A stretch of 64,000 nt of DNA, taken from positions 30,118 through 94,117 of the forward strand of contig JAECUM010001144.1 of assembly GCA_016617855.1 (NCBI GenBank), in the 5' to 3' direction. The position numbers were made by a program, and so were the translations under genes. Position 1 is the stretch's first letter. Every line of letters starts with the position of its first letter. The notes under the pieces are model-generated. The model was given only the letters and a program-made list of their open reading frames with translations, had not been told where the DNA came from and did not search any database. Below are positions 1 to 11,104 of the stretch, piece by piece. The stretch comes from Megalonaias nervosa. Its lineage: Eukaryota; Mollusca; Bivalvia; Unionida; Unionidae.

Positions 1-100
1 TGGGACTAATCAGCAGAATAAGCAATACTGACCCTGATCTGCCAGTGCATAATGTGACAGAAGATCATGGTCTATTTTTGTTTGCAGTTGGACCTATACT
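1..100. repeat. Palindromic repeat family, partial copy
   Basis: The right half of a dispersed element. Core GACCCTGATCTGCCAG, a short loop, then AGATCATGGTCTA, followed by TTTGCAGTTGGACCT. The left part is cut off by the window start. Better preserved copies are at 10255-10450 and 49507-49672. Confidence 0.7.
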
Positions 101-1303
101 TGAGTATTTATGGTAGTATTAATATACTTTTATATACACTCTCTTTCATATGTTGGTTACCTGACTTTTGAATCCAAAATCAATTGGGGTCTTCCTTGTC
201 ATAAGCACCATTTTGGCTACTGGCTGTGCACAGATTCAGTTGGAAAGAAGGCCCTAGTTCTTTCATGCAACAACTTGAATGCTTCAGTTCATTGTTGATG
301 AACAGCTAAGGTAATGCTTTATTGGCAAAAATGAAATTAAACATCAAAGGTTTGATGTTATTATATATTTTGAGCTTGAAAATATTAACAGTTTAGGTGT
401 TACTAATTATAGAATTTTTAAATACAGTCGAATCACCCTCATAAAAACATTTTCTGGAGTTATTCATGGTCTCACTTAGCCTAACCTGGGCATATTAAAG
501 TTATCATAAACATATTTCAAAATGTGCTTTTGTTATTTGTCTCTTTAATAAAAATAAGAGGAAAAACAAGTATGACATATGTAGTGAGTAGATTGATGTA
601 TGGTAATTAGCACAACTATTCATAGACGTTATATTTCTTGAGCATCATGCGGGTCAGTTTGACGCTACTTAATAATTATGTTGCTGCACCATGGAATGCA
701 CATCCTGAATGTGGAAATATCAAAAGAAATCCTCAGATGAGTAGATTGTTTCAGGCTTTGATATTGAAGAGACTAACCATGTTCTGCTATTGTCCAACTG
801 GGTGTCAGATTCTAAATTAGAAGCGACACTGATTCCAGCTTGAAATGGTGGAAACATTTCTTGCATTTCCTCATCAGTGCCCTTTATTATACTGTATGAG
901 ACAGACACTTTGAAGAAGACAAAGAAGTATATGCTTCTGGACTTTCGAATTGACACTGCCTTAATAATGACTGGAGACTTCTTCAGGTACAATTAAGGAA
1001 AAGTTGTTCCTGATTCATGGACTACACATCTATGACTCTCTCTGGATAGACTGGGCAGAAAGTGGAGCACATGCAAGCAAAGTTCCAAAATTCATAACAG
1101 AAAAGCTGACAGTATATGGATGCACTAAATGTAATGTACACATCTGTCATAATAGCTATGTGTACTGGAACAGCACTCTTGATCGCAGTTTTTGATAACT
1201 GTTTTGCTTGTTTGCCTCTTCAGACTGTTTGTGTGAAATCGGTGAACTGTCATGTTTTCATATTCACTTTCATGACTAGTTTTGTACTACATCTGCCTGA
1301 TCT

Positions 1304-1305
<2 letters not shown>

Positions 1306-1347
<42 letters not shown>
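1306..1347. repeat. (TA)n microsatellite
   Basis: About 20 uninterrupted TA units. Confidence 0.98.
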
Positions 1348-1352
<5 letters not shown>

Positions 1353-1815
1353 TTTCCTTTCATTACATGTACTTTTGAGGAATGTCATGCATCCATAAGG
1401 CAACCCGATGCAGAATACAAAATAAAGGCCAGTTTGAGTTAAATTATTTTCAAATAAATGATTATTCTTTACAATGAGTAAACATTGGTTATTGAATGTA
1501 TAATGTATCCAAATCTAGAAACATCCATATGTACAGTTTATGCCAAGCCTCCATACAATTTGATACCTGACCCATCATAAGGGACAGACTGTCTGCACAT
1601 TATAAGGGGTTTCAGTGAGTGAGTGAAAGCTGGCACATTAAAATGATTACATTTGTGACTGATACACTAAAATAAATTGAAAATTTTTCATTAAAAAAAA
1701 GAAGTAAATCTGTTTTTTAACCATTAAAAATCTTTTAAAAATGCCTGCCATTACCATGGCAACCAATATTCTAACTTTGTTTCCTTATGATGTTTTACAT
1801 CAAAGTATTTGCATA

Positions 1816-1816
<1 letters not shown>

Positions 1817-1862
<46 letters not shown>
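1817..1862. repeat. (TA)n microsatellite
   Basis: About 22 uninterrupted TA units. Confidence 0.98.
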
Positions 1863-1864
<2 letters not shown>

Positions 1865-2329
1865 CTTAAATCATTTCTAACAGTCATAATATCAGTCTAC
1901 TGACAGATGGCTAATGTATGGTTTATGTATAATGGTGTGGTTATGCCATGATTCTTTTCTGTGACATCTGCACGCAGAAGAACAAAATTAACCACATTTC
2001 CTTGAAAATGTCAAAGTAGATAGGGCTTTTAATGCTGATATCATCAAAACATTTGTTATCTAAAGGCTGATTAAAGCATCCAAGATAAGTACTATGAAAA
2101 AATACATTTATAAAAAATATTTTGACCATATTTGTTGCCATGGCAATGGACAAGTAAAAATTGCTGCACTTCATTGTTGCCAAAATTATTAAACTTAATA
2201 CTTCAAAAGTCTAATATGTAAGTTTAATCAAGTCAAGTTAAAAACTATGTGAAATATTCTTTGCTGAATACAACATAGCTATCAGATTGTCAACTTTAGT
2301 GCCTCTGCCAAAAGCCCTGAGGAACTAAA

Positions 2330-2900
2330 CATGAAATAACTTGGATGACTTCGGAGGAAAGGGTTAAAGGCAAGCTAGCCACAAAATTTGGTGATGGTAA
2401 GTGTCACATAACTCCAGTTATTTTGCAGAAGTAATTTTTCTTCTTTCAGTCTTGATTGCCTTGATTTTTTAACCTACTAACCTGAAAATTAATAGGTGCC
2501 TTTCTTATCTCTTATTTCTTATCTCAAATGCAAGCCAACCACAAAATTTCATCATGGCCTGTGGCACAAGATTTTAGTTATATTGTGGAAACCATTTTAT
2601 TTTCTTGGAACCTGTCTGCCTGACTTTTTATCCTTTCATGCCCAAAATCAACAGGTGTCTTTCCTGTCTTAAATGCAAAGACCTGTAAATGCATGTGCTA
2701 CAGAACTTAAGTAGTTTTGCAGAAACTGATTTGCCCTTTCCAGTCCATGATCTTGACCTTTTACCTTTTGACACCAATATGAATAGGCATCTTCCTTTCC
2801 TGAAATGAAAGCCAGCCACAAAGCTTTGCTTAAAGTGATAAAAAGCTAAAGACTGTGCAGAAACTGATTTCATTCTTGGAGTCACTGTGACCTTGAGGTA
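2330..2900. repeat. Degenerate ~115-bp repeats
   Basis: Recurring phrases at roughly 110-120-bp intervals: GCAAGCCAACCACAAA, TTGCAGAAACTGATTT, a CTTGACCTTTTACC-like phrase and AATAGGTGCCTTTC. The units are too diverged for exact borders. Confidence 0.55.
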
Positions 2901-3470
2901 GATTGTGAGGCAGTGGTGTGAAACACCACCCAGTATTCAAAATATCTACAATTTCATCAAAATATTCTCAGTGTTTCAAATGTTACAGCCTGGACAAGGA
3001 TTCAAGCTACTAACTTTTTTTTTCTTTCTTGCCATTACAATAAGTTTTACCTTGGAACTTGACTATGGTATGGGACATTATCTAGTCATTATACATATCG
3101 GCACAAAGTTCTTTAAAATCTCCCCAAGACTTGCAAAGTTATGAACCAGACAAGAAAATGTTAATGAATGGATAGGATGACAGATGGACATCACCATAAC
3201 ATGTCTGATGTAAGAAGTATGTATGACATAAAAATGGAGACAAGTCTACAAGTGTGTTCAAATTTATGTATGCTGTGCATCCAGATGAGAATATTTTTTA
3301 TATATGCAATTATCTGGCTATCCCAATCATTCCTATCAAGTTCATGGTGTCAAACATCCCCGTTTATTGAACAAATTCAATTAGAATTAATCCAATGACT
3401 TTTTTGAGTATAAATTTTTATTGTTCTGCAAAAAATGACTCTTTTGCTGGTAATTATATCGCACATACTT
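2901..3470. other. Intron sequence, nothing recognised
   Basis: No exon-like conservation, no repeat structure and no long frame. Confidence 0.5.
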
Positions 3471-3484
3471 GCACATAAAATGGG

Positions 3485-3605
3485 TCCAACTGCAAACAAT
3501 TCATTTGTTCTACTAGTTAGTCCTAGTACTGTATGGACCCAGATCCGCAGGCACATTATGTGACCGCAGATCTGGGTCCATGCAGTTTGTAATTAGAACT
3601 GTCTT
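3485..3605. repeat. Palindromic repeat family copy
   Basis: GTCCAACTGCAAAC at the left, then TATGGACCCAGATCCGC, a loop, GCAGATCTGGGTCCATGCA and CAGTTTGTAATTAGAAC. The two inner arms are close to perfect inverted copies of about 17 bp. Confidence 0.75.
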
Positions 3606-3942
3606 ATAAGCATGTATATACAGTATTTTACACTTGGGGATGGGGGGGGGGGCTATATGTTTCAAGAGAAATATAACTGTTGGGTATTTCAATTCGTGGA
3701 CTTCAGCAACTAAGAAATCCATGAAAACTTTTACCCCATAAAAAATACGGAATTTATAGTACACTAGTTTTTGTCAAATTCACAGCTGTGACAGATGTGG
3801 AAATTAACAGAACTTCCTGTGACAGCAGATGTGGAGATCAAAAGAGCTGATTACACCTGACTGAAAAAAAAGCAGCTTTACAAGCAGTCTTTCATATCTG
3901 AATTCCTTAATTGAATCATTTCAATTAAAAGATGAATTTTAC

Positions 3943-4071
3943 ATACGTGCATATAATGTTTTTCAGCTTCTCTAGGTTGGGTGGTGTGAAGTAGGAGTAG
4001 TTTCTATCACAGCGTTGCACATCTTTGTCTATCCGGTGGAGATTCAAAGCAACACTGTCTAACATTTCAGC
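3943..4071 (-). CDS. SGSM1/2: SGSM exon 15: TBC core with arginine finger motif
   Basis: A 129-bp phase 0-0 exon, ATCTTTTCAG| to ACGTAT|GTAAAA. It encodes [20 protein letters not shown], then [18 protein letters not shown] and [13 protein letters not shown] corresponds to the IxxDxxR motif that supplies the arginine finger of TBC-type Rab GAPs. The human protein has a tryptophan where this one has serine (NYWYF versus NYSYF). The glutamine-finger exon should be the next one downstream, outside the window (below position 1). Confidence 0.95.
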
Positions 4072-4119
4072 CTGAAAAGATACTGGCTATAAGAATTGTT
4101 TCTTTGCTTTTCCACCAAG

Positions 4120-4122
<3 letters not shown>

Positions 4123-4181
<59 letters not shown>
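4123..4181. repeat. (TA)n microsatellite upstream of exon 15 acceptor
   Basis: About 29 TA units ending roughly 50 nt (in transcript sense) before the exon 15 acceptor at 4072, close to where the branch point is expected. Confidence 0.97.
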
Positions 4182-4186
<5 letters not shown>

Positions 4187-4199
4187 TAGTTTCATAAGC

Positions 4200-5060
4200 T
4201 ATGTCAGTTTTCACTAGAAAGACAAAGAGAAACTTTTCCTTTTAGTAACAGCTGCCAAATCTGATGGCAGATTGGAACCATTTATATAAAAATTCAAATG
4301 CTTTTATTCCATTATACTTTCTGTCAAACTGGTTTAAATTCTATTAAGCAGTTTTTCAGGAAAAAAAATAATTTCAAGGCTTTTCCACTTTTAGTAATAG
4401 TAGCCATATTTGATGGTGAATCAGCATCAGTCTTACAAACTTGAAACTACTTCATGTCAGAGTTATTAATAGGTTTTTCTATTTTTAGAAATGGTACTCA
4501 CATTTAAAGGCAGACTGGCATCATTTGCATAATTTGAAAGCCCTTATTACCAAATTCTGTAAAGTGGTTTTTTGAGAAGTAGTTTAATGGTTTTCTAATT
4601 TTAGTAACTGGCCATACAGCCAATGGGGATAATTGCTATAGTTCTAACAATCCTCTATACTAGGATGCATTTTGTCAAGTTTGGCCCATTTCTGCTGAGT
4701 GTAGTTTGAGAAGAAGTCATGTAATGGTTTTCCTAATTTTAGTATTTGCAGCTATATCTGACAGGAAATCAGCATAGTTTGTACAAAACTTGAAAGCCAT
4801 TCATGCCAGGATGGTTTCTGTCAAATTTAGTGAATTTCTTTTGAGTTGTTATTGACAAGTTGTGTAAAGATTTTTCTAAATTTAATATTTAGTGACTATA
4901 TTTGACAGCAAACCAGCCTAGTTTGTATAAGAGTTGAAAACCCTTCATACCAGTATGCCTTCAGACACATTTGGCAAGATTCTGTTTGGCACTTTTTTTT
5001 TCTCGATGCAGTGTAATGGTTGTCTATTTCAAATCAACTGTGGCCATATTTGAGGGCATA
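4200..5060. repeat. Degenerate ~120-bp tandem repeats
   Basis: Repeating phrases: TTTTCTAATTTTAGTAACTG, GGCCATATTTGATGG, CAGACTGGCATCATTTG, TTGAAAGCCCTT, CTGTCAAATTTGG and GTTTGAGAAGAAGT. The same consensus recurs at 51225-51545. Confidence 0.6.
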
Positions 5061-5066
5061 TGGGCA

Positions 5067-5376
5067 GAATGTCTAAAAGTTTGAATGCCCCCAATGCCAA
5101 GAAGCAGTTTAGTCAAAGTCATTAAAAAGAATGTCTAAAAGTTTGAATGCCCCCAATGCCAAGAAGCAGTTTAGTCAAAGTCATTAAAAAAGAATGTCTA
5201 AAAGTTTGAATGCCCCCAATGCCAAGAAGTAGTTTAGTCAAAGTCATTAAAAAGAATGTCTAAAAGTTTGAATGCCCCCAATGCCAAGAAGCAGTTTAGT
5301 CAAAGTCATTAAAAAGAATGTCTAAAAGTTTGAATGCCCCCAATGCCAAGAAGCAGTTTAGTCAGTCATTAAAAAG
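5067..5376. repeat. 62-bp minisatellite, 5 copies
   Basis: Unit starts GAATGTCTAAAAGTTTGAAT and ends AGTCATTAAAAA. Copies start at 5067, 5129, 5192, 5254 and 5316 (spacing 62, 63, 62, 62). Copies are nearly identical; the last has a 3-4 base deletion. It appears to have grown from the end of the neighbouring degenerate array. Confidence 0.97.
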
Positions 5377-5626
5377 AAAAATTATTGTAGTTTAGCAAGC
5401 ATTAATATCAGATTTCATTTGTAACATGACAAATGAGATATTTTCATTCAATAACATGCCCTAAAAATGCTGAAAGGTACAACATGACTGGCATTTGTGC
5501 TGAATGGTATGACTTGACTGGCATTTGGCCTATTGCTGCATATGTACATTTTGTAACATTATAAGATATTAATGATTTCATGATAACTAGGGACTAAGAG
5601 ATATTTTCTAAACACTTTCCTTACCT

Positions 5627-5735
5627 ATGAAACTAAAAAGAGATACCTTTCTGTAGCAAAACAAGTTTTTTTATTCCTTTTTGAAAAGTAAAAAGAAACT
5701 TATTGCTAAAGAAAGGTATCTATTTTTAGTTTCAT
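5627..5735. repeat. Foldback hairpin
   Basis: The left arm ATGAAACTAAAAAGAGATAC continues CTTTCTGTAGCAA. The right arm TTGCTAAAGAAAGGTATC continues TATTTTTAGTTTCAT. Arms of about 33 bp pair with few mismatches around an A/T-rich loop of about 40 bp. It could be a small foldback MITE; no clear TSD was seen. Confidence 0.75.
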
Positions 5736-5904
5736 GAACTGGAGCAGGGAACAATATTCATTCACAATTACCTATGTATTTTATGACTGAATTTCCTTAT
5801 CCATTTTATGACTATGATCTTTAAGACCTTCATGGTTTCTTTAATTCTGTTTTGAAAAACATGTTTCACCCTCCCTTAGTTCCTATTTGATTTTATTCCA
5901 AAAT

Positions 5905-6000
5905 ATACAATATTCATGGATTACAAATATAACAATGTACTGCTATGCAGTACTAATCGAATACAAAATAGAAATACAACAATGCAGTGCTAAATATTAT
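5905..6000 (+). repeat. Outlying units of 46-bp minisatellite
   Basis: Two diverged copies of the unit seen at 9202-9570 (CATGGATTACAAATATAACA... and GAATACAAAATAGAAATAC AACAATGCAGTGCT). Confidence 0.7.
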
Positions 6001-6050
6001 TATATGCTCATTTTTTTCTCCATTAACTTTACATTGTCAGAATCATGCAG

Positions 6051-6302
6051 GTGGCCCCGAGTGGCCGAGTGGTCTAAAGCGCTCTCCATTACGGATCACT
6101 GCCATCTCACCTCTGTCTGCATGGGTTTGAGTCTTGGATTCAGCCAATGTGGGTATGTGAGAAAGCTTGCCAGTAGCTTCTCGTGGGTTGGTGGTTCTTT
6201 CCGGGGTTTTGCCGGGTTCTTCCTCCACCATTAATACTGGATGCCATGTATAGCCTATCGTGTGCTAAAAAATGGCATTAAACCCCACAACAACAACAAC
6301 AA
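6051..6302 (+). mobile_element. tRNA-derived SINE, family A, with 13-bp TSD
   Basis: A 252-bp SINE flanked by perfect direct repeats CAGAATCATGCAG at 6038-6050 and 6303-6315. The 5' head is tRNA-like: box A TGGCCGAGTGGTCTAAAGCG and box B GGGTTTGAGTC, the layout of a Leu/Ser-type tRNA. The body contains GTGGGTATGTGAGAAAGCTT and TTCCGGGGTTTTGCCGGG, and the tail is (CAA)n. The clean TSD points to a fairly recent insertion. Another copy is on the minus strand at 26657-26912. Confidence 0.93.
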
Positions 6303-6315
6303 CAGAATCATGCAG

Positions 6316-7789
6316 TATGTTTCCATACTGCACTTCTTCACACTGTACATGTGTCTAAATATAGTGTCATCTGTTAAGAACTATTTTTGATAGTAAACAA
6401 ACAATGTATGCTCATGTAGATTGATGCCAGAGCTTTTAATTTATTAGAATTGTCTGTGGATGAACTAAAGTGAACTGTTTGGTACTTTTGAAAGTAGAGA
6501 TGATAAAGGCTGATGATGTGGATGAATTCATTGAATCACCTAGTAAATTTGAAGAAAAAATGCAACTAAAGAAAGCCGATACAGGTAGAAAACTTACAGC
6601 TTCCAAAGCCAATAAGCCAAGATGATGAATAAGACTTATTTCTGCTGGTGAAATGGGATGCCACACCGTATCTGCTTTGAAATTTTCTGTTTCACTTTTT
6701 GAGAAAATGTCTGTATTTAAAGTAGCAATACAAGTCTTACAGGGCAGGATGTGTAATAGGTTGAGATCCCTTACATAAATCTGAAGAAAGACTCCAGTCC
6801 AAAAAATAAAATTTCCAGAGGTCTGGAAGAGCCCCGAATATGTATACTAAAACTTCTCCCAAATGCAAAAGAGCAGTCATGTTTCCAGTTTCTGACTAGA
6901 CAGTTGTAATAATGAAAATTTAAGACTTTTTCAATACCTTTTAGTCATTGTTAAACTTTTCCAGGCATTTCCAAGACCTGGAAAAGCAAGTTTCAAAATT
7001 TTTGACCTTTTCCAAAAATTCCAGACCCACATGGGAACAAGATTCAACAAAGAGCAAGAAAATTACAGGGCATTTTGTCCTTAGCTGTCAATAAATGTCA
7101 ATAAATATATTTACCATTTAGCATCCTGAATTTCTCACAATACACTTAGTTATTTTTGCTAATCAGAATTACATGGGCTCCAAAAATGTATTAACACCAC
7201 AAAATTCTACTGTAATTTCGATTACATTTCCAACAGAAATCACATTCTCCTTTCTGTACTCAAACATGAAATGAATACCACATTCCCTAGCAAACAATAT
7301 TTAATCCTGCATCTTTTTGAGAATTTCAATTAAAAGAACACATACTTTTTCTGACCTTACGATTCCAAATAATAAAAGAAAAGAAACAATTAACCCAGCT
7401 AATAAATCCATTCCATCACAACTAGAAAAGCAGAATTTTGTTGGATTGACAGAAAAACAAAATCCATCCATTCCAGTGCATGATATGCTACCAAGCAAAG
7501 GTTGCTGGGTGGTGCTATGTGCTCATGGATACTGTAACTGTGTACAGTTAAAACTACAGTTGTGTATTTACTTTGGAATCCAGCATAAATTCAATTACTT
7601 TGTTTCTTGTAGTTTGTTCTTTTTATTTTCAGACTTATGTAGAAAGCAAAATGAGTATGTAATAAAAAGTTTACTACATTTATATGGGAAAAACTGAACT
7701 CATTTTTATTCTAATATTGCACTGCTAACATTGTCCAGCATTGCTCAGAAAAACTCATTCATATTTTCCTATACAAATGCAGCAACCTG
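6316..7789. other. Intron sequence with possible hAT-end fragment
   Basis: Around 6805-7035 there are phrases such as TTTTCCAGGCATTTCC, AAGACCTGGAAA and CCACATGGGAAC, like the ends of the element at 7839-9201, but no paired terminus was found. The frame at 7317-7697 (plus) has no recognisable family. Confidence 0.4.
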
Positions 7790-7838
7790 TAAATACTCAT
7801 GAACTACAAGTAGAAATATAACAATGCAGTACTATATA
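7790..7838 (+). repeat. 46-bp minisatellite unit left of hAT-like insertion
   Basis: One unit (ACTCATGAACTACAAGTAGA...GCAGTACTATATA) directly abuts the left end of the hAT-like element; the array resumes at 9202. Confidence 0.8.
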
Positions 7839-9201
7839 CATGGTTCCCATGCTTTTCTAAAGATAAATTTCCAGGACATTTCCAGGTTTTTTCCAGGATG
7901 AAATTAATTTTTTCAAGGTTCACATATGACCATTACTGAATAGAATTAAAGAAAATTTTAGATTATAAAACATGCATTTTCTAAATCTAAAGATGTTTCT
8001 CTTTCAAGACTCCAAACCATCTAAGTCAGAAAAGATGATCATGTACAAAACCACAAAATGTATCACAAGAAACAAGTTTGATTATATTCCTATAAATTGG
8101 CATGTAAAGTCATTTCAATGTACAGAATAAAATTTCTAACTTTATTTTGCTCACCTGCATTATGCTGCTAAGTGGAAACAATATAATGAACATAAATTAG
8201 TGTTGTTTCCTTTCAAACCTTTAATTCTAAAGAATTCTTTAGCAATATATATATGCATCTCATCAAAACGTAAACATTTCCCATTACAGTAATAATAAAA
8301 AACAATAAACGCAAATAATTAGAATTTTGTCTTGTAACAAAAGTTTAACCCTGAATTTATCTGTGCCAATAAAATTCCAAACAAGATTTTATAATAACAT
8401 AATCTTCTTAAGATGATTTTGTTAAAAATCCATCATTTAAAAAAATCATTTTCAAAAAGGGTTGATTTAAATTTTGACAGAAGACCATCAAAATTATAAA
8501 CTGTTGTATAAACAAGAACTGAATTTTCTGTAAAATCAACTTGTCTTCTCACAATTCATTAAACCAGCCCCCAAACCTGTATTGATAAAGGAACTCGTAT
8601 AGTTTTTTAATATATAATACAAGGGACGACAATTTCTCATTTCAGCTATGAGATTCAACAATTTGGACTACAAAGTTTGCTTAAAATGAATAGCAGTCCG
8701 TTTTCTAATCCGGGTTTCCTCCCAATATTCCCACCCTATTTTTCATATTTGAGCATTTAGGTTGGGGTGGGGGGTCACTGCAATTGCATATAAAAAATTT
8801 GGAATTTGCCGCCACTATGCGGTAGTGACATATGGTAATCGCTTACCACCGGCCTAGAAAATTTAAACTTATGTTATATCAACTTATACCTGCATGAAAC
8901 TGACAGGAAAATGATTTTATTTTCTCAGAAATGGCAAGTATTATAATCGTTATGTCTTTAATCTGCTGACACACTAGACGAAACTACGGCATAGATGAAA
9001 CCTGACTTGGTACTCGCCATTTGCATTACTAGTCACATAACTTTATAAATCTCCAACGACATCATTGGAAGTCCAATAGTCACGTGATATCAACAACAAA
9101 CTCCGTTTTAATGTTGCTGTATGCGATTGTTTCGGGTGTCAAGTGGTGGCTGAAAATTCCCGGGTTTTTCCAGACTTTTTCCCAATAGCATGGGAACCCT
9201 G
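7839..9201. mobile_element. hAT-like non-autonomous DNA element, 1.36 kb
   Basis: The left end CATGGTTCCCATGCTTTTCT and the right end (reverse complement) CAGGGTTCCCATGCTATTGG form terminal inverted repeats, with subterminal TTTCCAGG-type motifs on both sides. Minisatellite units on both sides abut it and would join into one array if it were removed. The flanks share TATATA, but an exact 8-bp TSD is not resolved in this A/T-rich target. No transposase frame inside. The superfamily call rests on the CAGGGTTCCC-type terminus. Confidence 0.7.
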
Positions 9202-9592
9202 TATATAATACTCATGGAATACAAACAGAAATATAACAATGCAGTGCTATATGATACTCATGGAATACAAATAGAAATACAACAATGCAGTGATATATGA
9301 TACTCATGGAATACAAGTAGAAATACAACAATGCAGTGCTATATGATACTCATGGAATACAAATAGAAATACAACAATGCAGTGCCATATGATACTCATG
9401 GAATACAAATAGAAATACAACAATGCAGTGCTATATGATACTCATGGAATACAAATAGAAATACAAATAGAAATATAACAATGCAGTGCTATATGATACT
9501 CATGGAATACAAATAGAAATACAACAATACAGTGCTATATAATACTCATGGAATACAAACAGAAATATAATTCTTACGGAATACGAACAGAA
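9202..9592 (+). repeat. 46-bp minisatellite
   Basis: About eight units of ACTCATGGAATACAAATAGA, then AATACAACAATGCAGTGCTATATGAT, decaying toward the right. One unit has an internal 12-bp duplication. Confidence 0.95.
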
Positions 9593-10106
9593 GTATCATA
9601 ATGCAGATCTATATATTGCACATCGAATGCAAATAGAAATATAACAACGCAGTACTTTATAATGCTCATAGAATACAGAAAGAAATATAACAATGCACTG
9701 CTATACAGCACTCTTGGAATACAAACAGAAACAACAGGAGAGTGCTATACAGTCTTGTTAGCATCTATACCCTGCATCTCCATCTTAGCAACAAGATGGG
9801 GCCTTGGGTAACCAAGTGGTCTAAGGAGCTTCTCTTCACAGATCAGTCAGTATCATAATGCAGATCTATATATTGCACATCGAATGCAAATAGAAATATA
9901 ACAACGCAGTACTTTATAATGCTCATAGAATACAGAAAGAAATATAACAATGCACTGCTATACAGCACTCTTGGAATACAAACAGAAACAACAGGAGAGT
10001 GCTATACAGTCTTGTTAGCATCTATACCCTGCATCTCCATCTTAGCAACAAGATGGGGCCTTGGGTAACCAAGTGGTCTAAGGAGCTTCTCTTCACAGAT
10101 CAGTCA
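9593..10106 (+). repeat. 257-bp direct tandem duplication
   Basis: 9593-9849 and 9850-10106 are essentially identical. They start GTATCATAATGCAGATCTAT and end CAGATCAGTCA. The unit contains the decayed end of the 46-bp array and the head of a family A SINE, so the duplication postdates both. Confidence 0.95.
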
Positions 10107-10200
10107 GATCTCACCTCTGCCGATATGGTATTTAAGTCTTGGCTTGATCAATGTGGATATGTAAGCAGTTTGCAAGTAGCTTCCCATGGTCTGCTTCTGC
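10054..10200 (+). mobile_element. Family A SINE, decayed copy
   Basis: GGGGCCTTGGGTAACCAAGT, then GGTCTAAGGAGC and GATCTCACCTCTGCC, align to the family A head and body at 6051. Its first about 53 bp are repeated at 9797-9849 by the 257-bp duplication. The 3' tail is lost. Confidence 0.75.
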
Positions 10201-10254
10201 CAAATTTACTGGCTACCATCTATGCTGAATTTTAAATAAACTATCGTAAATAGT

Positions 10255-10450
10255 TACTTATAAGTTGTCTAACTGCAAACTGCACAGACCAAGATGTGAT
10301 GCTGCATGATGCACAATCAGATCTGGATCTATGCAGTTTGTTAGGAGTAATCAGATGAATAAACAAGAGAGACCATGATCCGCCAGCACACTGCAACAGC
10401 ATATCAGAGTCTATGCTGTTTGCACTTGGACTTGACATGAGTAAGCATGA
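10255..10450. repeat. Palindromic repeat family, full-length copy
   Basis: Ends ACTTATAAGTTGTCTAACTG and CACTTGGACTTGACATGAGT are imperfect inverted repeats. Inside are two hairpin-like halves: CTGCACAGACC...GGATCTATGCAG and GAGACCATGATCCGC...CAGAGTCTATGCTG, separated by TTAGGAGTAATCAGATGAA. Confidence 0.8.
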
Positions 10451-10653
10451 TATACAAAGATGCAATACATTGTGGCTGTGTTATCTGATCCATTGAGGAC
10501 AAGCATATGAGTTTAAAGTTTCTATGCAAATGGGGCAGAAAGCAAATGGATATAGGTAGATATTTAGTTTTGCTTTGTTCCAAAAAGTCAATACAACTCT
10601 GAAAGATAACAAACTTATGACATTTAACTTTTTGTTATGCTCTAACACAGACA

Positions 10654-11104
10654 GTCCCCTATGTTGCCGTTGAAGTATACTGCACTGGTGGCCTTGTCAT
10701 ACAGGTGCTTTATTACTGTGATGAGGTTGGCATTGATGTTGTACAGTCTCATGGTCACCCACAAGGCTGCATTACATACCCTGTCAAATGCCTTCTTGAA
10801 ATCCACGAAGACGTGGTACAGATCTTGCTGGTGTTGGAGGTACTTCTCACACAATATCCTGAGGTTGAAGATCTGCTCTGTTGTGCTGTGCCCTACTCTG
10901 AAACCTGCCTGCTCCTCGGCAATGATCTTTTCAGCCTGTGGCTTTAGTCTGTTTAGCAGTATCCTCAACATGACTTTGCTTGGATGGCTTATACGACTGA
11001 TTTTATGGTGGTTTTGACACTGTTGTAAATTTCCTTTCTTGGGGAGGGTGATGATCAGTGATTGTGTCCACGGCGATGGCCATTCTCCTGTTAGCCAGAT
11101 CTGT
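10654..11104 (-). pseudogene. LINE reverse transcriptase, inverted N-terminal half
   Basis: Read from the minus strand it gives IWLTGEWPSPWTQSLIITLP, KKGNLQQCQNHHKISRISHP, EEQAGFRVGHSTTEQIFNLR and FVDFKKAFDRV, ending YFNGNIGD at the insertion edge. This is RT up to just before the CLLSP motif that begins the plus-strand half. Confidence 0.92.

Larger units (their letters stand above)
111..2330. other. 3' intron of SGSM, no gene seen
   Basis: Low-GC sequence downstream of exon 15 holding two (TA)n tracts (listed separately). Short open frames here show no family resemblance. I looked for the next TBC exon (YVQGM block) on the minus strand in 1-3942 and did not find it. Confidence 0.6.

Noticed and set aside
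1116..1442. 108-residue frame
   Set aside because: It is held open by the (TA)n tract (IYIYIY) and has no recognisable domain.
6051..6125. Leu/Ser-type tRNA gene
   Set aside because: It is the head of a SINE with TSD and a (CAA)n tail.
6436..6666. Minus-strand frame as a further TBC exon
   Set aside because: It lies between exons 14 and 15, which join in phase without it, and the peptide does not match any TBC segment.
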